From Okeania sp. KiyG1 (GTDB lineage Bacteria; Cyanobacteriota; Cyanobacteriia; Cyanobacteriales; Microcoleaceae): a stretch of 64,000 nt of DNA. Below are positions 47,395 to 56,375 of this stretch, in pieces; position 1 is the first letter of the stretch, and every line of letters starts with the position of its first letter. The stretch lies in assembly GCF_014132355.1 (NCBI RefSeq), contig NZ_BLZO01000070.1, positions 1-64,000 of the forward strand, given 5' to 3'. A program made the position numbers and the translations under genes. The notes under the pieces are model-generated. The model made no database searches. It was given only the letters and a program-made list of their open reading frames with translations, and was not told where the DNA came from.

Positions 47395-48651
47395 TTAATC
47401 TCCCCCACCAGCTTTCCAAGCAATAGCTTGACTCGGTTGAGGATCGGGTAACTTCAAAGAAACTAAAGCTGCTCCCAACACAAACAACATCGATACCCAC
47501 AGACAACCAACTAAACCAAATATCTGATAAACCAACCCAGATAAAACGGTACCTGCAAGACGACCACCAGAATTAGCCATATAATAGAAGCCAACATTTA
47601 AAGCTACTTTATCATCATCTGTAAATGCCAATACCAGGTAGGAATGAACCGCAGAATTAAAAGCAAACACTACACCAAACAGCATCAGTCCACTAACAAT
47701 AACCCAATTAGCAGGTAAACCTGATTGTAATGCAATAGCGATCGCGCCGGGAATACCAGTTAATGTAAACGTCCAAAATTGAATAGTTTTTGATTGTGGT
47801 GGCTCACCAGAACCAAATTTTTGTATAAGTGTTGGTGCTAAAGATTGAATAATACCATAACCAATAACCCAAGAAGCCATAAATCCACCAACTTCATAAA
47901 ACGACCAACCCAAAGTACCTTGCAGAAAAACAGGTAATCCTACTACAAACCAAACATCTCGCGAACCAAATAAAAAGAAACGGGCCGCAGAAAGAATATT
48001 AATTTCCTGACTTTTAGAAAAAAGTTGTTTAAATTTCACCTTCTGCTTAATTTTGCCCATACCCTTTGGCAACATTAAACCAGTGAACAAAATTAAAAAC
48101 AACCCTCCCGCCATTATCCACAGAGCATTGACAAATCCAAATAATGACAGCAGCGCACTACCTACAAAAAAACCAACTCCTTTCAGAGCATTCTTAGAAC
48201 CAGTTAACACTGCCACCCACTTGAATAGAGATGATTGAGCATCTTGGGGAATAACTAACCGAATAGCACTTTTAGAACTCATTTTCGTTAAATCTTTAGC
48301 GATTCCCGAAAATGCTTGTGCTACCATGACATAAAATACAGCTAACCATTGTACCCAACTTGGATTTACATAAGAAAGCATAATTAGGGCAAAAACCTGT
48401 AACCCAAGACCACTGTAAAGAGTGACTCTTAATCCAAATTGAGAACCGATCCAACCACCAAAAAAATTAGCCAAGATGCCAAAAATTTCATAAAATAGGA
48501 ACAAAAAGGCTATTTCCAAGGGAGTATAACCTATGTTGTAGAAGTAGAGTAGCACCAACATTCGCAAAGCACCATCAGTGATGGTGAAACCCCAGTAAGC
48601 AAGGGTGACTAGGGCATAATTTTTTATACTAGCACTTGTAGTAGAAGCCAT
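47395..48651 (-). CDS. arsJ: Organoarsenical efflux MFS transporter ArsJ
   Basis: 418 residues, about twelve hydrophobic helices. It exports 1-arseno-3-phosphoglycerate made by Gap3, a two-protein route for arsenate resistance. N-terminus NYALVTLAYWGFTITDGALR and the loop MVAQAFSGIAKDLTKMSSKS are typical of ArsJ. It is in the same direction as gap3 but separated from it by a toxin-antitoxin module and a MITE, so co-transcription may be weakened. Confidence 0.9.
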   Translation of the reverse strand: MASTTSASIKNYALVTLAYWGFTITDGALRMLVLLYFYNIGYTPLEIAFLFLFYEIFGILANFFGGWIGSQFGLRVTLYSGLGLQVFALIMLSYVNPSWVQWLAVFYVMVAQAFSGIAKDLTKMSSKSAIRLVIPQDAQSSLFKWVAVLTGSKNALKGVGFFVGSALLSLFGFVNALWIMAGGLFLILFTGLMLPKGMGKIKQKVKFKQLFSKSQEINILSAARFFLFGSRDVWFVVGLPVFLQGTLGWSFYEVGGFMASWVIGYGIIQSLAPTLIQKFGSGEPPQSKTIQFWTFTLTGIPGAIAIALQSGLPANWVIVSGLMLFGVVFAFNSAVHSYLVLAFTDDDKVALNVGFYYMANSGGRLAGTVLSGLVYQIFGLVGCLWVSMLFVLGAALVSLKLPDPQPSQAIAWKAGGGD

Positions 48652-48712
48652 GATTTTTATTACTTTAAACTATTGTAACCAATTTTCTAACATTAAACCT
48701 TCGATTCTTAAC

Positions 48713-48857
48713 ATATAGCAGTTTTCAGCCTGGTGAGGTACATTAATGATCCCCCTAAATCCCCCTTATAAAGGGGGACTTCCAGTTCCCCCCTTCTCAA
48801 GGGGGGTTAGGGGGGATCTCCAGAAGTGTACCTCACGCTTACTGGGAAATGCTATAT
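48713..48857. mobile_element. MITE-like element family G, copy inside the PIN gene
   Basis: 145 bp between ATATAGCAGTTTTCAGCCTG and CACGCTTACTGGGAAATGCTATAT with inner GTGAGGTAC/GTACCTCAC. The centre is CCCCCTAAATCCCCCTTATA and its near complement. It interrupts the 3' end of the PIN toxin gene. Confidence 0.8.
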
Positions 48858-49215
48858 CAGAATCATTAGAAACCAAAACCAGATTATGATGAATTGCGGT
48901 AGCTGCAATCAGAATATCAGGAAATTGTATAGGGGTTCCTTTGTTCCTTAAATTTGCATAAATACCAGAGGCGATATTAATTATTTCTATTCTGTCTAAA
49001 AACAAAATATTGATATTACTTTTACACAAATTATCCAAAATAGCTAACTTTTTTTGGGAATTAATTGCTAATAAGCCCCCCTTACTTTCAAAATACGTAA
49101 TACAACTGATAAAGAGTTTTTCTCTTCTATAATTAACATCATCAAGGCGAACCAATAGTCTAGAATCTTGTTTAATAAGAGGAGTTAGAATATTTGTATC
49201 TAATAAATATGTCAT
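48766..49215 (-). CDS. VapC-like PIN toxin with MITE-derived C-terminus
   Basis: 149 residues. PIN-domain acidic residues: LLDTN (D6), the E in TYFESKGG (about 43), and PDILIAATA (about 99). The last aspartates would be in SNDSD (about 115-119). After SNDSDI the family would run about 12-15 more residues, but here 30 residues (AFPSKREVHFWRSPLTPLEK...) are read from the inserted family G MITE, which also supplies the stop. All acidic active-site residues are upstream of the insertion, so activity may remain. Overlaps no gene; its antitoxin is 2 bp upstream. Confidence 0.75.
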   Translation of the reverse strand: MTYLLDTNILTPLIKQDSRLLVRLDDVNYRREKLFISCITYFESKGGLLAINSQKKLAILDNLCKSNINILFLDRIEIINIASGIYANLRNKGTPIQFPDILIAATAIHHNLVLVSNDSDIAFPSKREVHFWRSPLTPLEKGGTGSPPL

Positions 49216-49217
49216 TA

Positions 49218-49518
49218 CTACATTTTCCTCAAATCTCGCATTGCTGCATCAAACTCTTCTATTTCTTTAGGTGTTAAATCACTCAGTAATCTAAATAATA
49301 CTTGTCCTCCCAATATACGTCTGATTCTATCACTAAGTATTTCCTCAGTCATTTCTTGTAATTCTTTTAGAGAACAATTTCTCAGAAAAGTATCGAATAT
49401 ATTGCGTTTCATCTCTTTCTAAATTTTCAAACAAATTATCAGTAGCAAGGAAATTCTCTATAATTGGAATTACTCTCTGCTTAAAAATATCTTTCATCGT
49501 AATAGAAACTTCAGCCAT
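49218..49518 (-). pseudogene. Antitoxin partner of the PIN toxin, probably frameshifted
   Basis: ATG 49518 has AAGGAG upstream and reads MAEVSITMKDIFKQRVIPII to ENLERDE, then continues out of the family into TQYIRYFSEK to a stop at 49345. A second frame beginning ATG 49412 overlaps it (MKRNIFDTFLRNCSLKELQE, then TPKEIEEFDAAMRDLRKM) and ends 2 bp before the toxin. Joined at about 49405-49420 they give one antitoxin of about 98 residues. Alternatively they are two overlapping short proteins. Confidence 0.55.
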
Positions 49519-49803
49519 ATTTTTCTCCTTATTTATTTGATTTATAGTGCAATACAGTTCAGTTAAGGGTTTTTTGAAGAAGGAAGAAGAAAGAAGAAAG
49601 AAGGAAGAAGGAAAATACATAAGTCTATAGATCGATTTATGAGTTTTGGTATTATCTGTTTGCGCAGCATGACCTAGGAAACCGTATTGATTTATAGTGT
49701 TTCTCAAGTTACTGAGGTACGGTTGTTTTTCTACTCCCCTACTCCCCTACTCCCCTACTCCCTACTCCCTACTCCCTACTCCCTACTCCCTGCTCCCTAC
49801 TCC

Positions 49804-50814
49804 CTACTCCCTCTCTCTCAGAGCAACTTTTCGAGCTAACTCTACCATACGATTAGCATAACCCCATTCATTGTCATACCAAGCCAAAATTTTCACTTGA
49901 GTTTCATCTACTACCATTGTTGAAAGAGCATCAATAATAGAAGACCGGGGGTCATCTTTATAGTCAATGGAAACTAAAGGACGTTCTTCATAACCCAAAA
50001 TTCCTTTCAGTGGTTCTTGTTCGGATGCAGTTTTTAGCAAACTGTTAATTTCTGCCACCGAAGTAGGGCGAACCACTTCAAACACACAATCTGTCAAAGA
50101 AGCATTTAACAAAGGAACCCGCACCGCTAAACCATTCAACTTACCCTTAAGTTCTGGGTAAATTAATGTGATCGCTGTTGCCGAACCAGTTGTAGTCGGA
50201 ATCAGTGAAAGACTTGTAGCTCTAGCGCGACGCAAATCTTTATGAGGTGCATCAACAATAACTTGAGTATTAGTATTGTCATGGATAGTAGTAATAACTC
50301 CATGTTTAATTCCCAATCCTTCGTGAATCACTTTTACCACTGGAGCTAAACAATTAGTGGTACAAGAAGCTGCCGTGAGTAAGTGATGTTTTTCAGGTTC
50401 ATAGAGATTATCGTTAACACCCATGACTACATTTAAAGCTTCTTCTTTAACTGGTGCTGCCACAATTACCTTTTTGACACCATGCTGAAAGTAAGGTTCA
50501 AGAGTGCTTGGAGTCCTAAACTTGCCAGAACATTCCAACACAAGATCGACACCAAATTTTTCCCAAGGCACCTCACCTGGTTGAGAATATTCACTGAAAC
50601 TGAGAGGTTTACCATCAATTATTACCTGTTCGTCTGTTGCTTCTACTTCCGGCGACCACCTGCCATGTACAGAATCAAACTTAAGTAAATGTGCTGCTGC
50701 TGCCGTACCTCCTTTGATTTCATTAATGTGAACGAACTCTACTTCTGGCCATTCCCAAGCCGCACGCAGTGCCAACCTTCCCATGCGACCAAATCCATTT
50801 ATTCCGATACGCAT
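49804..50814 (-). CDS. gap3: ArsJ-associated glyceraldehyde-3-phosphate dehydrogenase
   Basis: 336 residues. It uses arsenate in place of phosphate to form 1-arseno-3-phosphoglycerate for export by ArsJ. NAD motif [15 protein letters not shown], catalytic C151 in [13 protein letters not shown], and the C-terminal [20 protein letters not shown]. The [16 protein letters not shown] segment is typical of the arsenic-linked subgroup. Tandem CCCTACTC repeats follow its stop. Confidence 0.92.
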   Translation of the reverse strand: MRIGINGFGRMGRLALRAAWEWPEVEFVHINEIKGGTAAAAHLLKFDSVHGRWSPEVEATDEQVIIDGKPLSFSEYSQPGEVPWEKFGVDLVLECSGKFRTPSTLEPYFQHGVKKVIVAAPVKEEALNVVMGVNDNLYEPEKHHLLTAASCTTNCLAPVVKVIHEGLGIKHGVITTIHDNTNTQVIVDAPHKDLRRARATSLSLIPTTTGSATAITLIYPELKGKLNGLAVRVPLLNASLTDCVFEVVRPTSVAEINSLLKTASEQEPLKGILGYEERPLVSIDYKDDPRSSIIDALSTMVVDETQVKILAWYDNEWGYANRMVELARKVALRERE

Positions 50815-50849
50815 TGCTATATTTTTCCTCCTTTAAATTTTCGATAGTT

Positions 50850-51010
50850 TTACCGAATAATTAATAATTAATAATTAAATAATTCTGGTTTAAAGCCTCC
50901 CCTTTTAAGGGGAAATAAAGAAATAATATTTCCTTATATTCAATCAACAACAGTTTTAACCAGAGGTAATTATCAATTATCCATTATCAATTATCAATTA
51001 TCAATTAATG
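50850..51010. repeat. Repeat family B copy
   Basis: TTTACCGAATAATTAATAAT, GGTTTAAAGCCTCCCCTTTT, AAGGGGAAATAAAG and ACCAGAGGTAATTATC plus ATTATCAATT tandem. It lies between gap3 and the phosphatase gene; the rest of the gap 50815-51225 has no supported gene. Confidence 0.75.
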
Positions 51011-51225
51011 AAATAGCAATAGTGAATAGCATAGTACGGGAGGAAGATGCTCCCACTGTAGTGTCTCATAATAAAAATAATTACAAAGCACTACCATTAC
51101 AATGCACCAACACCAAATTTTCTTTTTTCTTAACTAGCTCAGGACTTAGGCAAATTATTAGATAATACACTATCTGTAGGGGCAAATTGCATGATAGTAT
51201 CCAGCTTTTTAACCTCTTAAACAAG

Positions 51226-51675
51226 TTAATTTTTTGCCAAAGTCTGTAAAAAGCTACTTTGAGATTCCCGTAAATCAATTTCTGGGTTTGCAGTTGAAAT
51301 AATTTCCATTGCCTCATCATAAGATGAACCAGAAATAATCAAATACCCCGCAAGAGCAGTAGCTGTTCGTCTTTTGCCATTGCTGCAATGAATTATAACA
51401 CCATTGTTTTGACTATCAATAAAATCCTGTAGTTGTTTAATTTGTTCCCGACTTGGTGCAGTTCCTCCTTTGATAGGCAACCACAAGTAAGGTAAGTTTG
51501 CCTGTTTGTAAAGCTCTAAGTTAGAGGGGTCATCCATCAAAGAGATTATTGCACCGATACCTAGTTTCTGTAATTCTGGTAACTCTTCTTCAGTTGGTTT
51601 GCGAACTCCTGCTAGTTTATCTGGAATCACCCACCACAAGTTTTCTGTTATTGGTTGATTCGTTTCTTGTTCCAT
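51226..51675 (-). CDS. Dual-specificity/tyrosine phosphatase-like protein
   Basis: 149 residues. Signature VIIHCSNGKRRTATALAGYL gives the CX5R loop (C97-R103), with an N after the S where the family usually has A or G. It lies 2 bp downstream of arsH and is likely co-translated with it. In the ars context it might act on phospho-intermediates or as an arsenate-reductase-like enzyme, but it lacks the ArsC motif, so this is inference. Confidence 0.8.
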   Translation of the reverse strand: MEQETNQPITENLWWVIPDKLAGVRKPTEEELPELQKLGIGAIISLMDDPSNLELYKQANLPYLWLPIKGGTAPSREQIKQLQDFIDSQNNGVIIHCSNGKRRTATALAGYLIISGSSYDEAMEIISTANPEIDLRESQSSFLQTLAKN

Positions 51676-51677
51676 TG

Positions 51678-52301
51678 TTAGTTTTTCCTGTTATTCTCCA
51701 AACTTTTACGTTCGCTATAGCGGTCTGTCAAATAATCAATTTTATCTCGCAATAATAATGTAAACTTGTATAATTCCTCCATAACATCAACAACGCGATC
51801 GCGATACGCTGAATCTTTCATTGTCCCATCTTCATTAAATTCCTGATAAGCTTTCGCTACAGAAGACTGATTTGGAATAGTAAACATTCGCATCCATCTG
51901 CCCAAAATTCGTAGGGTATTAACTGCATTAAAAGACTGAGAACCCCCGCTCACTTGCATAACTGCCAAAGTTTTTCCTTGAGTTGGACGCACTGAACCAA
52001 TACTTAAAGGAATCCAGTCAATTTGATTTTTGAGAATGCCTGTAATATTACCGTGCATTTCTGGCGATGTCCAGACTTGCCCTTCAGACCATTGACTCAG
52101 TTCTAGCAACTCTTGAACTTTTGGATGAGAATCTTCTACTCGTCCTCGTAAAGGTAGATCGTGGGGATGAAAAAATTTCACTTCCGCTCCCATTTCTGTA
52201 ATTATCCGAGCAGCTTCTTCTGCTAACAAACGACTGTAGGAACGTTCGCGCAGAGACCCATATAGGAATAAAATTCTTGGAGGATGGTCAAAATTTGTCA
52301 T
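51678..52301 (-). CDS. arsH: Arsenical resistance flavoprotein ArsH
   Basis: 207 residues. NADPH-FMN oxidoreductase that oxidises trivalent organoarsenicals or cycles quinones. The FMN-binding signature is [19 protein letters not shown], followed by [20 protein letters not shown] and [20 protein letters not shown]. Second gene of the ars group, 148 bp after ACR3. Confidence 0.95.
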   Translation of the reverse strand: MTNFDHPPRILFLYGSLRERSYSRLLAEEAARIITEMGAEVKFFHPHDLPLRGRVEDSHPKVQELLELSQWSEGQVWTSPEMHGNITGILKNQIDWIPLSIGSVRPTQGKTLAVMQVSGGSQSFNAVNTLRILGRWMRMFTIPNQSSVAKAYQEFNEDGTMKDSAYRDRVVDVMEELYKFTLLLRDKIDYLTDRYSERKSLENNRKN

Positions 52302-52449
52302 TTCTGAATTCTGTTATCAAAGTGTATGCTTTATTTAGGTGGTAGGTTTTAGATTTTAGGTGGTAGGTTGTCAAGAACAAATTTTAAGTTGGCAGTTTCA
52401 ATATATTCATAAATATAAATTTAGATTTCTCCCCCACTCCTCTACTCCC

Positions 52450-53682
52450 CTACTCCCCCCACTCCCCTACTCCCCCACTCCCCACTCCCCACTCCCCTAC
52501 TCCCCCACTCCCCACTCCCCTACTCCCTACCAATGGAGTCGCATAACAACGAGGGTCAATTAATGTTGCCTTTTCTGGTTGGCGAGGGAACCAAAAAGCT
52601 GTGCGTTTACAAAATTCTACCAACATCAACATTACTGGTACTTCTATTAATACTCCCACTACTGTTGCTAAAGCTGCCCCAGAATTCAAACCAAATAGAG
52701 TAACTGAAGTGGCGATCGCTACTTCAAAATGATTACTAGCTCCAATTAAAGCAGCAGGAGCAGCATCTTCATAATGTAATTTCATTTTCAAAGCTGCTAC
52801 ATAAGTAATCAAGAAAATAAAATTAGTCTGGAGAAATAGTGGTACTGCTATCAACAAAATATGAAAGGGATTTTCTACAATTAATTCTCCCTTAAAAGCA
52901 AACAATAAAACTAAAGTTATCAACAAAGCAGCAGTAGAAACCGGACTTAAATACTTGAGAAACTTACGCTCAAACCATGCTTTTCCTTTATTTTTGAAAA
53001 TCCAGTAACGGCTATACATTCCAGCAGCTAGAGGTAAACCCACATAAATTAGCACCGATAAAACAATAGTTTCCCAAGGCACAGTTAAATTATTAGCTGA
53101 CAGTAACCACCGTCCAAGTGGAGCATACAAAAATAACATTGTCAAGGAATTAATCGCCACCATTACTAATGTATGTCCCTGGTTGCTGTAGGAAAGATAA
53201 CCCCACATTAATACCATTGCCGTACAGGGTGCAATACCAAGTAATATTGTTCCAGCAATGTAGGAGTCTGCCAAAGCTACTTCTGTACCGCGCAATATTT
53301 CTGTACCTGTTAATAGTGGACGGAATAGCCAACCGAGGAAAATTTGCGCAAACGCTACCATGGTAAAAGGTTTAATTACCCAGTTAATGATTAATGTTAA
53401 GATGACGGGTCTGGGAGCATGAGCTGCATTTCTGGTTTGGGTAAAGTCTATTTTTACCATGATGGGATACATCATAAAAAATAAACAGATAGCAATGGGT
53501 ATGGATACTTGATAAATACTCATGGCATCTAATGCACTGGCAACACCAGGAAATATTTTCCCTAGTGCAATACCTGTGAGGATACACAAAGCTACCCAAA
53601 CGGTGAGATATTTTTCAAAGAAGCTAAGTTGACCCCCTGCTTGCACAGCAGATGTGTTTACTTGTGATGAATTTGTACTCAT
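52450..53682 (-). CDS. arsB: Arsenite efflux transporter, ACR3 family
   Basis: 410 residues, about ten hydrophobic helices. It extrudes arsenite. Signatures: [35 protein letters not shown] (the conserved cysteine) and [20 protein letters not shown]. The native end is probably near YATPLV; the last about 26 residues ([14 protein letters not shown] twice) are read from a CCCCACTC/CCCTACTC tandem repeat, which also supplies the stop. First gene of the ars group. Confidence 0.93.
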   Translation of the reverse strand: MSTNSSQVNTSAVQAGGQLSFFEKYLTVWVALCILTGIALGKIFPGVASALDAMSIYQVSIPIAICLFFMMYPIMVKIDFTQTRNAAHAPRPVILTLIINWVIKPFTMVAFAQIFLGWLFRPLLTGTEILRGTEVALADSYIAGTILLGIAPCTAMVLMWGYLSYSNQGHTLVMVAINSLTMLFLYAPLGRWLLSANNLTVPWETIVLSVLIYVGLPLAAGMYSRYWIFKNKGKAWFERKFLKYLSPVSTAALLITLVLLFAFKGELIVENPFHILLIAVPLFLQTNFIFLITYVAALKMKLHYEDAAPAALIGASNHFEVAIATSVTLFGLNSGAALATVVGVLIEVPVMLMLVEFCKRTAFWFPRQPEKATLIDPRCYATPLVGSRGVGSGGVGEWGVGSGGVGEWGE

Positions 53683-54337
53683 AATTTGTGTAATTAATAT
53701 TCTGTTCGTTTTGTGAGAACTTTATACATATTTAGGTTGAATAAGATTGCATTTACTGGGATATTTGGTTGATCGGTGGTATTGAATTATTTAGCAAGTT
53801 TTTTAGTAAGAGAGTAGACTGCTGACGCTACAGACATTGAGCATTACTGCTACTCCAATGATGACGATCTTGCTGCTTGAAATTTTTCAGCAGTATTTTT
53901 GTTCATATTTTTTATATAGTGCTACGCGAAATGGGAATAGGGAACAGGGAATAGCAAACTGTAAAAGGGTTTTTTCGTGCGGAAATGCTCCGTGAACAGG
54001 ATTAAAAAATGTCCTAACCAATTCTGGTAGTGCTATATCTGTTATATTTCAAAAAAAATTGATATTTGAGACAATTCAAGTATAACTAAAAAAGTGGAGG
54101 TAAGTACAAACTTATGCAATTTCCTATCAAGTCAAAAGCTATACCTATAGCCTAGGTTGTGGTCGGATAGTTCAATCTCTCCTGCAATACCCCTGCTAGG
54201 AGAAAATGTATGAGTATAAGATATTCGTATGTATTTGTTAATAAAATATATGTATTATTTATATGTCACTCATAAAATTTAGACATTTGGTCTCGGATTG
54301 GTATACTTGAAGCATAGGGTATACCAAATCCAAATTT
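53683..54337. other. Upstream region of the ars group
   Basis: No gene. It must hold the promoter of ACR3; no arsR gene or clear ArsR operator is visible. A family G MITE lies at 53914-54038. Confidence 0.5.
53914..54038. mobile_element. MITE-like element family G, diverged copy
   Basis: Ends ATATAGTGCTACGCGAAATG / AATTCTGGTAGTGCTATAT, with GGGAATAGGGAACAGGGAAT in the centre, as at 46465-46591. Confidence 0.55.
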
Positions 54338-54411
54338 GGACGTATAGCTCAGTTGGTTAGAGCACTACCTTGACATGGTAGGGGTCACAGGTTCGAGTCC
54401 TGTTACGTCCA
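54338..54411 (+). tRNA. trnV-GAC: tRNA-Val (anticodon GAC)
   Basis: 74 nt. Acceptor GGACGTA/TACGTCC, D arm GCTC-AGTTGGTTA-GAGC, anticodon stem CTACC/GGTAG with loop TTGACAT giving anticodon GAC, and T arm ACAGG-TTCGAGT-CCTGT. Discriminator A; CCA is not encoded, as usual in cyanobacteria. It directly precedes the segment with phage-like genes. Confidence 0.97.
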
Positions 54412-54775
54412 TAGTCCTGCAACCCCCACCAGTAAAGGTGTTGCTCTAACACTCGCTAAAGCTCGACTGAGCTAATCAATAATCACTGATTTTCTTCTGC
54501 CAGTATACTGCCAATTTGATATAGAAATAAAATATTTGTCATGAAGATGGCCATATTCGCCCTACTTCTTCGTGCTGGCCACTTATGATTATCAATATTA
54601 ACTTTAGGTGTAATATCTTTTCTTAAACAAAGTTATATAAATAATTTGTATAACAAATAATATTACGCATACAACCACGAGTAAAATACAAAAGTTGGCA
54701 TTTTGTAAAATTTCTAGTATACTTAAAAGTGTTCAGCTTCCTGCTTTGAGCTTTTGGCCATTAAACAGGATTAGG

Positions 54776-55018
54776 TGGCCATGCCAGCTAGAGGGATCAT
54801 AACGTAGCGACCGAGGTAGCCTCACTCTAGTTAAATCCTCGACAAAATAGGTTAGTCAAGATTGCTTGTACGATGCAACGGTAATTCTGAGAACTTGCAC
54901 GCACCTTATACAAAACGCGAAAACAAACAGGAGAATACTACGGTTCGGGAGTCTTCTAAGCAAGAATCCTTGCATAAGCGAGGCGATACAGGTTCAAGTC
55001 CTGTCTTCCGTTTTTTTT
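54776..55018 (+). ncRNA. Structured RNA candidate ending in a tRNA-like T arm
   Basis: The last 72 nt (54940-55011) end in a perfect T arm ACAGG-TTCAAGT-CCTGT and CTTCCGT followed by eight Ts. The 5' end ACGG can pair only with CCGT (4 bp), and no proper D or anticodon arm is seen; instead CTTGC-ATAA-GCGAG forms a hairpin. Upstream to about 54776 the sequence is G+C-richer, with paired pieces (GCTAGAG/CTCTAGT). It might be a degenerate tRNA, a tRNA 3' half left at an integration site, or an intron-bearing tRNA-like RNA. Confidence 0.35.
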
Positions 55019-55040
55019 GTCTAGGTGGGTAATGTAGCTT

Positions 55041-55070
55041 AAGATTGGCTTATAAGCCAATCTTTTTTTT
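55041..55070 (+). terminator. Rho-independent terminator
   Basis: AAGATTGGCTTA (55041-55052) and TAAGCCAATCTT (55053-55064) form a perfect palindrome followed by a T tract to 55070. It would stop plus-strand transcripts from the tRNA/ncRNA region just before the convergent PP-loop gene. Confidence 0.8.
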
Positions 55071-55077
55071 TAACAAA

Positions 55078-55884
55078 TCAATCTTCAATAAAGCAACCAC
55101 ATCCCCCTATAAAATCGTCTGATGAGTTAGACTGCATTGATTCAGATTCAATTCTTTCCCTAAATTGCTTGAGAGTCAATGTACCTCCTTTCTCCCTTAT
55201 GATGCAACCACTTTGTTTGGAGATCAGCTCAAGAAACTGATTTTCTCTTTTCTCGTGATACATATATCTTTCAGGGAAATGATTTAGCAATTTCCTAAAC
55301 TGCTTCTTCCCTGCTTTCGAGCAGAAACCCCCGCAATTTGCATGAGAAAAACCATATTCGTAGAGCCTTGGCGGCTTTAAACCATCGTCTTTTATCGTCT
55401 GAAAAATTTGATTTCGATCTACCCAATCACCCCAACACAAAGGATAATCTACGCTATAAGGCTCCCAATTCTTGGTTATTTTCTCAGTCCTATGGTATTC
55501 ATTGAAATCTATCCCAAAATACAATACGCATTCAGTGGCAGAAAAATTTGAAGAAACAAACTTACGACAAGGTTTGATTTTAAGCTCCATAGAGCAATTA
55601 GAGACTCTATGATTAACAAATCTTTTTTCTTCGTATATATCCCACGGAGTTTTTTTGTTTTTTAGAACGACTAATTCTGTTTCTAGAAAAAACGCTCCAT
55701 CGTATAGAAACCTGTAATTGTCCTCATCTTCAATGTTTGTGTCTGCAAAGACTAGCAGGCAATTGTCTTTTCCATATTTTTCTACAACCATTTTTGCTGC
55801 AACATAACTAGCCGCTCCACTAGAGTAGAAAATAATATGCTTCACTCCAGAATTACATTTGCTCTCAGTCAAACTCATATTCAT
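55078..55884 (-). CDS. PP-loop (PAPS-reductase-like) protein, phage type
   Basis: 268 residues. An adenine-nucleotide alpha-hydrolase fold: HIIFYSSGAASYVAAKM sits where the SGGxDS PP-loop is found, and FADTNIEDEDNYRFL resembles the following strand. Cysteine-rich ends (CGGFCSKAG, GGCGCF) may bind metal. Phages and defence islands carry such proteins for base or sulfur modification. The PP-loop is atypical (no K/D), so adenylation is uncertain. It begins the phage-like segment. Confidence 0.65.
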   Translation of the reverse strand: MNMSLTESKCNSGVKHIIFYSSGAASYVAAKMVVEKYGKDNCLLVFADTNIEDEDNYRFLYDGAFFLETELVVLKNKKTPWDIYEEKRFVNHRVSNCSMELKIKPCRKFVSSNFSATECVLYFGIDFNEYHRTEKITKNWEPYSVDYPLCWGDWVDRNQIFQTIKDDGLKPPRLYEYGFSHANCGGFCSKAGKKQFRKLLNHFPERYMYHEKRENQFLELISKQSGCIIREKGGTLTLKQFRERIESESMQSNSSDDFIGGCGCFIED

Positions 55885-56011
55885 TGTGGGTAAATTTCTT
55901 TCTTCCGTACAGCAAGTATAACATTTTTAGGCGATCGCTCTTTTCCCAAATCATGCTTTAATTCAGCAACACCATTTTTGTATAAATAAACTGTATAAAT
56001 AACTTGTTGCA

Positions 56012-56045
56012 CAAAAAAATCTAGTGCGTACAAGACACACTAGAT
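56012..56045 (-). terminator. Rho-independent terminator after the DUF4031 gene
   Basis: On the minus strand ATCTAGTGTG (56045-56036) pairs with CGCACTAGAT (56028-56019) around TCTTGTA, followed by seven Ts (56018-56012). It ends the DUF4031 transcript 37 bp after the stop. Confidence 0.8.
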
Positions 56046-56081
56046 AAACGTTATTTCTATTAAATCATTTTGATTACAGTA

Positions 56082-56348
56082 TTAGCTTTCTTTGTTCTTC
56101 TTCAGCTCTTTCATCATTTTAACGAGACCCCTGGAGTTAATAGGAATAGCTCCATGTTTGATAGCTAACTTTTTCTTTGACTGTGAGACATCAAAATGCT
56201 CGTGCCAAGTACCACGAACTTGGATCCACTCTTCTTTGAGACCTATCTTGGCTGCAAATTCAATTAGCTCTTCTGTAGATGTGTCACTACTCATATGACA
56301 CATTACCATATTCCGAAATCTGCCATTATAATCATCAACGTAAATCAT
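56082..56348 (-). CDS. DUF4031-domain protein
   Basis: 88 residues. MIYVDDYNGRF, MSSDTSTEELIEFAAKIGL and TWHEHFDVSQSKKKLAIKHG are the DUF4031 signatures, a small family common in phages. AAAGGACG precedes the ATG. Molecular role unknown. Confidence 0.8.
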   Translation of the reverse strand: MIYVDDYNGRFRNMVMCHMSSDTSTEELIEFAAKIGLKEEWIQVRGTWHEHFDVSQSKKKLAIKHGAIPINSRGLVKMMKELKKNKES

Positions 56349-56375
56349 AATCGTCCTTTATTGTTTTGTTCGCAA

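Noticed and set aside
51081-51320. Open frame downstream of and overlapping the phosphatase gene
   Set aside because: Out-of-frame shadow of the phosphatase 3' end continued into intergenic sequence.
54940-55011. Normal tRNA or tmRNA
   Set aside because: T arm is perfect but the acceptor pairs for only 4 bp and no D or anticodon arm can be drawn; tmRNA core sequences are absent.
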